A DNA stretch of 40,611 nucleotides from an uncultured bacterium. Its GTDB lineage: Bacteria > Cyanobacteriota > Vampirovibrionia > Gastranaerophilales > Gastranaerophilaceae. Each line of letters begins with the position of its first letter. Positions within the stretch are counted from its first letter, which is position 1. Below are positions 8,361 through 14,930 of this stretch, in pieces. The stretch covers positions 1 through 40,611 of the forward strand of contig CASFGO010000031.1 of NCBI GenBank assembly GCA_949294335.1, written 5' to 3'. The translations under genes and the position numbers were made by a program. Below the pieces are notes generated by a model. That model made no database searches and was not told the DNA's origin. It saw only the letters and a program-made list of their open reading frames with translations.

Positions 8361-8437
8361 GGCGGGTGTCGTCAAGTGGTTAAGACCTCGGATTGTGGTT
8401 CCGATATTCGTGGGTTCGAATCCCATCTCCCGCCCCA
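8361..8437 (+). tRNA. tRNA-His (anticodon GTG)
   Basis: The 77-base sequence folds as a cloverleaf. The anticodon stem is TCGGA/TCCGA around the loop TTGTGGT, with anticodon GTG at 8395-8397. The T arm is GTGGG-TTCGAAT-CCCAT, and the 3' CCA is encoded (8435-8437). The first G can act as the extra G-1 that pairs with C73, a tRNA-His hallmark. One T-T mismatch falls at acceptor position 6-67. The anticodon and T-arm segments are nearly identical to E. coli tRNA-His. Confidence 0.95.
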
Positions 8438-8445
8438 TTTTTTAG

Positions 8446-8473
8446 AAAAAGGTTCACGAGAGTGGTCCTTTTT
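8446..8473 (+). terminator. Terminator after tRNA-His
   Basis: AAAAAGG and CCTTTTT enclose an inner CAC/GTG stem with a GAGA loop; the T run is part of the 3' arm. The following 136 bases up to the next gene are very AT-rich, including the AT palindrome TTAAATATATATTTAA, and hold no gene that I can see. Confidence 0.8.
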
Positions 8474-8609
8474 AGTTTGGGTTTATATTAAGATTTATTT
8501 TGTGAACTTTTTTATATTATTCAGTTTTATATAGCAAATATTTTTATTTAGGCTTTTTAGTTAAATGTAGAAAATTTTTAAATATATATTTAATTTAACA
8601 AGTTCAAAA

Positions 8610-10421
8610 ATGAATAGCATAACCCCTAAAATATATAATAATATATCAGAAGTTCGTGAAAATGTAATAACTCCATTTCAGCCTTTATTTATATCTAGGC
8701 CTAAATGTGATAAGGATATGTTTTTTAAAAACTTTTCTTTCGTTGAGCCTAAAAAAAGAGGTTATTTATATAAATTTGCTAATTTAAGTGAACATTATAA
8801 GCTTTCATATAATATTTTTGACTTAAAGCAATTAGTAAATTTCTCTAAAGAAAAGTTGAAATCTTTATTTTTAATATCATCCTTGAAGGATGATACTGGG
8901 ATGCTTAGATTTACACCTAATCAATTATTGCAAACTTCAAAATTAAATGATGAAACTCTTAATTTTGTTAAGCCTTTTGCTCGCCAAAAAAATAAGGTTG
9001 GATTATTTAATTTTAGTTTTGATGATATTAAAGTATTATCAAATTTTTCAGATAAAGAAAAACAAAATGCAATGCAACTTTTTGCTTTTAAACTTCCACC
9101 TAAAGATTTAATAAATATAAGTAAAGATAAAAATGCTAATATCTCTGTTTTAAAGGACCGTTTATCACTAATTAATGATTTATATCCTCAAAATATTTAT
9201 GAGATGGGAGTAAAAAAGATAAATAATAATTATATTGTTCATTTTACAACAGAAGATAATTATAAAACATATAGCTATGTATTTGATAATAATTTTAATT
9301 TGAATTCAAAATATAAATCAAATATTGATTTTGAAGCAGGAAGATTTAAGAAATCAGGTTTTTGGAATAAACTAAATATTTTTTCAAAAGAATCGCAAAA
9401 AATAGATAAAGCTGATGATAGTGTAAAGTGTTCTGTGGAAAAACATTATGAAACATTAGGTAAAATAAAAGAATATGCAGATTCATTAAAAAGTTTGCAA
9501 CAAAAAATGTATAGTTATAATTTTCAAGTCTGTACCATAGGTGAGGGTAATACAATAGATACGAATATAAATTTCCCTAAAAATATGCTTGTTAATTATT
9601 ATAAGAAAGGTTTAATTTCAAATGCGGATTTAATCCGAATATTTTCTGATTATGCAGAATTAGTTCCTCAATCAGACTATAACTATTTTGCATTAAATAA
9701 AGTTAAAATGACCCAATTTGATAATGATAGGTTTCTTGAAATAAGAAAAAATAATGCTATGTCAAAACCTGTTGAAGTGGGGTCTGAATATTATAAAAAA
9801 GTTTTAAAAGAAACGTTAAGTATAGAGAATGAAAAATTAAAAAATATAAAAGCTGAAAGAAAGTTGATTATAATAGATGGTCTTCCAGGAGCTGGAAAAT
9901 CAACTATTATAAATAGTATTTTGAAAGAAGATAAAAATTCTTTTTATACTCCAGATGCTGATGATATAAAAGCAATGTTTAAAGAAGCTTATAGAAATGG
10001 AGAGGGTGCGAATTTAGTTCATAATGCGTCTGGAAAAATTTTGAAAAACGAGATTATTCCTAAGGTATTAGAACAAGGTAAGAATTTTATATATCAGACA
10101 ACAGGGAATTATGTAAGTATAAATAAAATAATAAATCAGGCTGTAGCAAAAGGTTATAAAATAGATTTTATTCAAATACCAACACCTAAAAATATTTCTT
10201 TAGAACGTTCAGTTAAAAGGTTCAATGAAAATGGAAGATTTATGGATCCTATTGTAACGATGTCTATATTTAATACAAATAATAGAGAAAAAACATATTC
10301 TGCAAAAATATTTTCACATAATAAGAATGTAGTTAATTCATTTATTTTTGAAAATGGTAAATATCATCAAATAAAAGAAGGAACATATTGGGGAGAGCCT
10401 ATAGATTCTATTATTAAATAA
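8610..10421 (+). CDS. Large protein with C-terminal zeta-toxin-like P-loop kinase domain
   Basis: The last ~190 residues form a P-loop domain. It has Walker A GLPGAGKST (residues 424-432) preceded by a hydrophobic strand, then TPDADDIK (Asp449, Asp451, Asp452) and a histidine-containing LVHNASGK helix. A later RSVKRF pair of arginines lies after the IDFIQIPT strand. This order matches zeta toxin/UDP-N-acetylglucosamine kinases, which block cell wall synthesis. Related P-loop kinases are the alternative. The N-terminal ~400 residues are unrecognised, predicted mixed alpha/beta, without signal peptide or membrane span. The N-terminus has TPFQPLF, reminiscent of FFQPTF in the 892-residue protein. 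No epsilon-like antitoxin gene is next to it. The ribosome binding site is weak. The next gene on the same strand encodes a wall-cutting enzyme. Confidence 0.82.
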   Translation: MNSITPKIYNNISEVRENVITPFQPLFISRPKCDKDMFFKNFSFVEPKKRGYLYKFANLSEHYKLSYNIFDLKQLVNFSKEKLKSLFLISSLKDDTGMLRFTPNQLLQTSKLNDETLNFVKPFARQKNKVGLFNFSFDDIKVLSNFSDKEKQNAMQLFAFKLPPKDLINISKDKNANISVLKDRLSLINDLYPQNIYEMGVKKINNNYIVHFTTEDNYKTYSYVFDNNFNLNSKYKSNIDFEAGRFKKSGFWNKLNIFSKESQKIDKADDSVKCSVEKHYETLGKIKEYADSLKSLQQKMYSYNFQVCTIGEGNTIDTNINFPKNMLVNYYKKGLISNADLIRIFSDYAELVPQSDYNYFALNKVKMTQFDNDRFLEIRKNNAMSKPVEVGSEYYKKVLKETLSIENEKLKNIKAERKLIIIDGLPGAGKSTIINSILKEDKNSFYTPDADDIKAMFKEAYRNGEGANLVHNASGKILKNEIIPKVLEQGKNFIYQTTGNYVSINKIINQAVAKGYKIDFIQIPTPKNISLERSVKRFNENGRFMDPIVTMSIFNTNNREKTYSAKIFSHNKNVVNSFIFENGKYHQIKEGTYWGEPIDSIIK

Positions 10422-10452
10422 GTTTGAATATAAATTATAACTAGAGCTTGGT

Positions 10453-10474
10453 CTTTTATTTATGTAAATAAAAG
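10453..10474. repeat. AT-rich inverted repeat
   Basis: CTTTTATTTA and TAAATAAAAG are perfect 10-bp arms around TG, located 31 bases after the zeta-like gene. It could be a weak terminator or an operator; it has no T run on the plus strand. Confidence 0.6.
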
Positions 10475-10510
10475 TAAAAAACATATACAAATTTCTAAAG
10501 AATGTAAATT

Positions 10511-10552
10511 AAATACCGTAAAAAAATATATATAATATTTTACAAGGTATTT
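10511..10552 (+). promoter_or_regulatory. Dyad around a -10 box and the ribosome binding site of the GH73-like gene
   Basis: AAATACC-GTAAAA (10511-10523) is mirrored by TTTTAC-AA-GGTATTT (10538-10552). TATAAT (10531-10536) lies in the loop and the AAGG ribosome binding site in the 3' arm. It could be an operator over the promoter or an RNA hairpin that hides the ribosome binding site. Confidence 0.5.
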
Positions 10553-10554
10553 TT

Positions 10555-11313
10555 ATGTCATTTGAAATTGATAAAAATAAAAGTATAGAACAAAAATATT
10601 TTAATTCTAAAGATAATATCGTTAGTGAAGATGATTTTAACGTATTTCAGAAAGCATCAAAGTCTTTTAATTCCGTTTTTGAAAAATATCAAGGTAAGGA
10701 GTGGAATTCGCAAATAAAAACAGAGTTTGAATTAATGTTTAAAAAAGATTTGGAACTAGATTTAACTTTGCCAGTTGATGCGTTGAGAGTAGAAAATAAT
10801 ATAAATAAATCACAAATTGAAAAAGATTCTCAAAAGGCTTTAGAGTATTTTGAGAAAAAAGTTTCCTCTCTGATGCCTAAAGTTAATAAAGATACTGACA
10901 TTACTAAAAAGTATACTGGAAGAGCTGATATTTTAAATGAATATTTGAAAGATACTCCATTAAAGGGTTTAGGTCAAGCGTTTATAAATGCTCAGGAAAA
11001 GTATGAGGTAAATGCGCTTTTTTTAATGTCTATTGTTAATACAGAATCTGAATATGGAGAGCATCCAGCAAAGGGCACTAAATATAATTTAGCAGGATTG
11101 AAACGCTTAAAAGGAGGCTTTCAGCAACCAAATAGTTTTGAAGAAAGTATTGATGATCTTGGCTCTACATTAAAACGTTTGTATGTAAATAGAGGTAAAA
11201 ATACTCCTTATAAAGTACATCATGGTGGATATGCAGCAGCAAAGGACTGGAGTAAAAAAGTTGTAAAAGAATGGGATAATATAAATAAGTTTATTTATAA
11301 CAATAAAGATTAA
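10555..11313 (+). CDS. GH73-like N-acetylglucosaminidase domain protein
   Basis: The 252-residue protein ends in a lysozyme-like glucosaminidase domain (about residues 135-250). LKGLGQAFINAQEKYEVNAL is followed by SIVNTESEYGEHPAK, where Glu164 fits the catalytic acid of GH73 enzymes. KYNLAGLK and NSFEESIDDLGSTLKRLYVN are also typical GH73 segments. Such enzymes cut the glycan chains of peptidoglycan. The N-terminal ~130 residues are charged and unrecognised. There is no signal peptide, which is odd for a wall enzyme and suggests export by another route or release by lysis. Its stop codon is one base from the stop of the convergent subtilase-like gene. Confidence 0.8.
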   Translation: MSFEIDKNKSIEQKYFNSKDNIVSEDDFNVFQKASKSFNSVFEKYQGKEWNSQIKTEFELMFKKDLELDLTLPVDALRVENNINKSQIEKDSQKALEYFEKKVSSLMPKVNKDTDITKKYTGRADILNEYLKDTPLKGLGQAFINAQEKYEVNALFLMSIVNTESEYGEHPAKGTKYNLAGLKRLKGGFQQPNSFEESIDDLGSTLKRLYVNRGKNTPYKVHHGGYAAAKDWSKKVVKEWDNINKFIYNNKD

Positions 11314-11314
11314 A

Positions 11315-12406
11315 TTAAAGAAGACCGTCCATCATTTCATTAAGTGCAATTTTTGCTGCTCTAATAGGGGCAGAGAAAGATGTTCCTGCAAATTTGTCAA
11401 TTACTTTACCCTCTGGAATGTCTTGTTCAAAATCTATTTCGAGATCAGTTCCTTTAAGTTCACTTAAATTTATTCCATTTTTAGTTTTTGAAATATCAAA
11501 AGAATATGGTTCATAATGTTGTGTAAAATAACTATTTCTAGATGATGAGTTTATATCTACAAATCCCTTTTTATTTAGCCCTCCAACACCTTCAATTCCA
11601 GTGTTTAGTAATAATATTCCCACTTTTCTATGTCCGTCATTTCCACTACTTGCAAGAACTCTAATTTTATCTGTGAGTTCTTTATGTCTTTGAAGATTTA
11701 TAAATTCTTCTGGTGCAAGTTTTTTAATATTATATTGCATTACTTCATTTGTTTCTATTCCACTTTTTGCAAGAGGAGGTTTATTATGATAAATTCCAAA
11801 TGACATTGATAAACAACTTGTATTTGGAGTTATTTCTTTTTTTAGATTAAATATATCATTATCATTTGAGATGAGTTTAATTCTATATTTAGCAAATGGA
11901 TTATATCTTCTAGCTAAGATTTCTATAAAGTCTGTATGACTAAGACTTATTCCAAAAATATTTCTTTTCGGTTTTGCTCCAACATCTAAATCTGTTAGAA
12001 TAATTTCTTTAGTTGGCAAAGATGCATTTTTTACAAATTCTCCATCTTTGTTCAGAATTCTAATGTTGATATTTCCATTTTTTTCTTTAAAATTTTCTAA
12101 TAAATAATAAGGTTTTGAATCTTTTGGATTTATCCAAATAGCTCTTTTATATGTATATTCATCATCAGTTAATTTTTTTATATCTTCTTGTGTTGCTTTA
12201 GCTGGAATTCTATTTGAATAAAAAATATAATCGTTATGTTTTGCAATCTTATTCATTACTCTTGCTTCTTTCATTTCAGAAGATATAAATCTTGGTAAAT
12301 CAAATGATTTACCTGTTTGTGGGTAAATTAATTTGGGATTAATTCCCTTTAAGTTTTGTTTAGGTGTTAGTAATCTTGGGTATATTGAATTAAAATTCAT
12401 ATACAT
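11315..12406 (-). CDS. Divergent subtilase (S8-like serine protease)
   Basis: The 363-residue protein has a divergent subtilisin fold, with the four landmarks in the right order. These are LTDLDVG (Asp141, catalytic Asp region), SLSHTDFIEILARR (His157, in place of HGTHVAG), CLSMSFG (the usual NMSFG strand) with LASSGNDG (Asn256, oxyanion hole), and GTSFSAP (Ser343, nucleophile). The His motif is atypical, so activity is likely but not certain. About 130 N-terminal residues precede the catalytic domain and could act as a propeptide; they include QNLKGINPK. No signal peptide is present. The first and third residues are both Met, and AGAAG precedes the first. The gene is divergent from hydC and convergent with the GH73-like gene. 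Confidence 0.78.
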   Translation of the reverse strand: MYMNFNSIYPRLLTPKQNLKGINPKLIYPQTGKSFDLPRFISSEMKEARVMNKIAKHNDYIFYSNRIPAKATQEDIKKLTDDEYTYKRAIWINPKDSKPYYLLENFKEKNGNINIRILNKDGEFVKNASLPTKEIILTDLDVGAKPKRNIFGISLSHTDFIEILARRYNPFAKYRIKLISNDNDIFNLKKEITPNTSCLSMSFGIYHNKPPLAKSGIETNEVMQYNIKKLAPEEFINLQRHKELTDKIRVLASSGNDGHRKVGILLLNTGIEGVGGLNKKGFVDINSSSRNSYFTQHYEPYSFDISKTKNGINLSELKGTDLEIDFEQDIPEGKVIDKFAGTSFSAPIRAAKIALNEMMDGLL

Positions 12407-12454
12407 ATAATTCTTCTAAAAATTAAATTTGCTAATATATATAATTGAAAGTTC

Positions 12455-12483
12455 TTGTCATTTTGGATTTACAATCGTATAAT
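12455..12483 (+). promoter_or_regulatory. Strong sigma-70 promoter of the hyd operon
   Basis: TTGTCA (12455-12460) and TATAAT (12478-12483) are separated by exactly 17 bases, 5 of 6 and 6 of 6 to consensus. Transcription should start near 12490, about 68 bases before hydC. Confidence 0.8.
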
Positions 12484-12496
12484 GTAGGGGAGTTTA

Positions 12497-12523
12497 TCAC
12501 AATAAAATGGTGTTATATTGTGA
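12497..12523 (+). promoter_or_regulatory. Inverted repeat in the hyd leader
   Basis: TCACAATA (12497-12504) and TATTGTGA (12516-12523) are perfect 8-bp arms with an 11-base loop, starting about 7 bases into the transcript. It could be a repressor site just after the start of transcription or an RNA hairpin. The half-sites TCACAA/TTGTGA equal those of the redox repressor Rex, but in everted order. Confidence 0.6.
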
Positions 12524-12557
12524 CTTACAGAACGATTAAAAGAATAAAGGAGCCAGT

Positions 12558-13055
12558 ATGACTACAGAACGTCAATCTCAAATTAATTTTCACAAGATTG
12601 ATGAAATTATGGCATCTTATGAATATAAGAAGTCTAATTTAATTGCAATCTTACAACAAGTTCAGGAATTATATACATACTTACCTGAGGATGCTATGAC
12701 TTTTATAGGTACAAAGATAGAAGGTTTATCACCAGCTACAGTGTATGGTGTTGCAACTTTTTATGCACAGTTCTCATTAGAACCAAAAGGAAAATACAAA
12801 ATAAAAGTATGTGATGGAACTGCTTGTCACGTAAGAGGCTCAATGAGTGTATTAAATGCAGTAAAAACAAAATTGGGACTTGGCGAGAAGAGAATGACCA
12901 CAGAGGATGGAATGTTCTCATTAGAAATAGTAAGTTGTTTGGGTGCTTGTGGATTAGCTCCTGTAGTTGTAATCAATGACAAGGTTTATCCTCAAATGAC
13001 ATCAGATGCAATAGGCATTATCATTGATACAATCATTAAGGAGGAATCAAACTAA
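12558..13055 (+). CDS. hydC: Bifurcating [FeFe]-hydrogenase subunit HydC (NuoE-like)
   Basis: This subunit is a thioredoxin-fold [2Fe-2S] protein that carries electrons inside the HydABC complex. It corresponds to NuoE of complex I and HndA of NADP-reducing hydrogenases. The four cluster ligands are visible as Cys85 and Cys90 (CDGTAC) and Cys127 and Cys131 (CLGAC). The N-terminal half is the helical bundle with SPATVYGVATFYAQF, another NuoE hallmark. The length of 165 residues is typical. AAAGGAG sits 5 bases before the ATG. Its stop overlaps the hydB start region by a base, so translation is likely coupled. The whole operon is driven by the promoter at 12455. Confidence 0.95.
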   Translation: MTTERQSQINFHKIDEIMASYEYKKSNLIAILQQVQELYTYLPEDAMTFIGTKIEGLSPATVYGVATFYAQFSLEPKGKYKIKVCDGTACHVRGSMSVLNAVKTKLGLGEKRMTTEDGMFSLEIVSCLGACGLAPVVVINDKVYPQMTSDAIGIIIDTIIKEESN

Positions 13056-14911
13056 TGACAGAATTAAATATAGATATACAAAAAGAACAAGAACGTGTTA
13101 AACAAGAGATGTCCAAACAAGGATTGAGAGTATTAGTATGTACAGGAACAGGTTGTATTGCAAATGGTTCTTTAAAAGTAATAGAAAAATTTAAAGAATT
13201 AGGTGTTAATGTTTCTGCCTTAACAGATTATGATAAAATGACAATTGTTCCAACAGGTTGTCATGGATTTTGTGAACAGGGTGTATTAGTTATTATTCCG
13301 GTTTTGCATACAGCTTATGTAAAAGTAAAAGAAGCAGATGTTCAAGAAATATATGATAGCCATATTGTTAAAGGTGTTCCTGTAGAAAGATTGTTATATG
13401 TAGATCCAAATTCTGGAGAACATATTTATAAGAGTGAAGAAATTAATTTTTATGCTAAACAAGTAAGAACAGCATTAGAAAATTGTGGTCATATAAATGC
13501 AGAATGTTTAGATGAAGCAATTTCTGTTCATGCATATGAAGCATTATCTAATATTTTGAAGGGAAATAATCCAGATAAAGTAATTGATGAAATAGAAAAA
13601 TCTGGCTTAAGAGGTCGTGGTGGTGGAGGATTTCCAACAGGAACAAAATGGAGATTTACTGCGGCAAATAAAGGCGGAAAATCTTATGTAGTATGTAATG
13701 GTGATGAAGGTGACCCAGGTGCATTTATGGATAGAAGTGTAATGGAAGGAGATCCTCATAAACTATTAGAAGGTATGGCAATAGCAGGTTTTGCAGTTGG
13801 TGCTGATGAAGCTTATATTTATGTAAGAGCAGAATATCCATTAGCTATTAAGAGATTAAAAATAGCAATTGAACAAGCAGAAAAAGCTGGTTATTTAGGT
13901 AAAAACATAATGGGTTCTGATTTTAGTTTCACAATCCATATTAAAGAAGGTGCCGGAGCATTTGTTTGTGGTGAAGAAACAGCATTGATTGCATCAATAG
14001 AAGGTGAACGTGGTATGCCAAGACCAAAACCACCATTCCCTGCAAATAAAGGTTTATTTGGCAGACCAACATTAATTAATAACGTTGAAACTTTAGCAAA
14101 TATTCCTGTAATTATGAGAAAAGGTGCTGATTGGTTTGCTCAAATGGGTACTGAAAAATCAAAAGGTACAAAAACTTTTGCTTTAACTGGTGAAGTTAAT
14201 AATACAGGCTTAATTGAGGTTCCAATGGGAACTACTTTAAGAGAAATCATTTTTGATATTGGTGGTGGTATCAGAGATGGTAAAAAGTTTAAAGCTGCTC
14301 AGATTGGTGGCCCATCTGGTGGCTGTTTAACAGAAGAACATTTAGACTTACCAATGGATTATGACACTTTAAGAAGTGTTGGTGCAATGGTTGGCTCAGG
14401 TGGACTTGTTGTTATGGCAGAAGACACTTGTATAGTAGAAGTTGCAAGATTCTTCATGAACTTTACACAACACGAAAGCTGTGGAAAATGTGTTCCTTGT
14501 AGAGAAGGCACCAAAAATATGTTAAAAATCCTTGAAAGAATTGTAAAAGGTAATGGTACAATGGAGGATTTAGACACATTAGAGGAATTGGCACATGCAG
14601 TAAATGACGGTTCATTATGTGGATTAGGTAAAACTGCACCAAATCCTGTTTTATCAACATTAAAATATTTTAGAGATGAATATATTGCTCATATTCGCGA
14701 TAAGAAATGTCCTGCTGGTGTATGTACAGCATTAAAGACATATTCTATTGATCCTGATTTATGTAAAGGTTGTTCAAAATGTGCAAGAAATTGTCCGGCA
14801 CATGCAATATCAGGTGAATTGAAATCACCATTTGTAATTGATCAGGAAAAATGTATAAAATGTGGTGCTTGTATTTCAGCATGTCCATTCAAGGCAATAA
14901 AACAGTTTTAA
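13055..14911 (+). CDS. hydB: Bifurcating [FeFe]-hydrogenase subunit HydB (NuoF-like, NADH/FMN)
   Basis: HydB is the flavin subunit that exchanges electrons with NAD(H) in the cytoplasm. Domains in order: an N-terminal thioredoxin-like [2Fe-2S] domain (residues about 20-110; VCTGTGC and PTGCHGFC), then the NuoF core. The core has GLRGRGGGGFPTGTKW and CNGDEGDPGAFMDR for NADH and FMN binding, and ESCGKCVPCREG with SLCGLG for a [4Fe-4S] cluster. A C-terminal ferredoxin domain carries two [4Fe-4S] sites (CKGCSKCARNC and CIKCGACISAC). At 618 residues and with this layout it matches HydB/HndC of electron-bifurcating hydrogenases and not the shorter NuoF of complex I. It is followed by hydA after 19 bases. 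Confidence 0.96.
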   Translation: MTELNIDIQKEQERVKQEMSKQGLRVLVCTGTGCIANGSLKVIEKFKELGVNVSALTDYDKMTIVPTGCHGFCEQGVLVIIPVLHTAYVKVKEADVQEIYDSHIVKGVPVERLLYVDPNSGEHIYKSEEINFYAKQVRTALENCGHINAECLDEAISVHAYEALSNILKGNNPDKVIDEIEKSGLRGRGGGGFPTGTKWRFTAANKGGKSYVVCNGDEGDPGAFMDRSVMEGDPHKLLEGMAIAGFAVGADEAYIYVRAEYPLAIKRLKIAIEQAEKAGYLGKNIMGSDFSFTIHIKEGAGAFVCGEETALIASIEGERGMPRPKPPFPANKGLFGRPTLINNVETLANIPVIMRKGADWFAQMGTEKSKGTKTFALTGEVNNTGLIEVPMGTTLREIIFDIGGGIRDGKKFKAAQIGGPSGGCLTEEHLDLPMDYDTLRSVGAMVGSGGLVVMAEDTCIVEVARFFMNFTQHESCGKCVPCREGTKNMLKILERIVKGNGTMEDLDTLEELAHAVNDGSLCGLGKTAPNPVLSTLKYFRDEYIAHIRDKKCPAGVCTALKTYSIDPDLCKGCSKCARNCPAHAISGELKSPFVIDQEKCIKCGACISACPFKAIKQF

Positions 14912-14930
14912 GATATGAGGAATAAAAATA

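Noticed and set aside
8265..8390. Attachment site of an integrated element (direct repeat at a tRNA)
   Set aside because: The repeats are only 96 bases apart with no integrase or cargo between them, and they cover the 5' half; elements usually duplicate the 3' end.
8265..8437. tRNA-His with an intron
   Set aside because: The 5' half is present twice, and the second copy is complete by itself, so nothing needs to be spliced.
12497..12523. Canonical Rex operator before hydC
   Set aside because: The half-sites are in everted order (TCACAA...TTGTGA) with 15 bases between them; Rex sites are TTGTGA-N6-TCACAA. Kept only as a finding.
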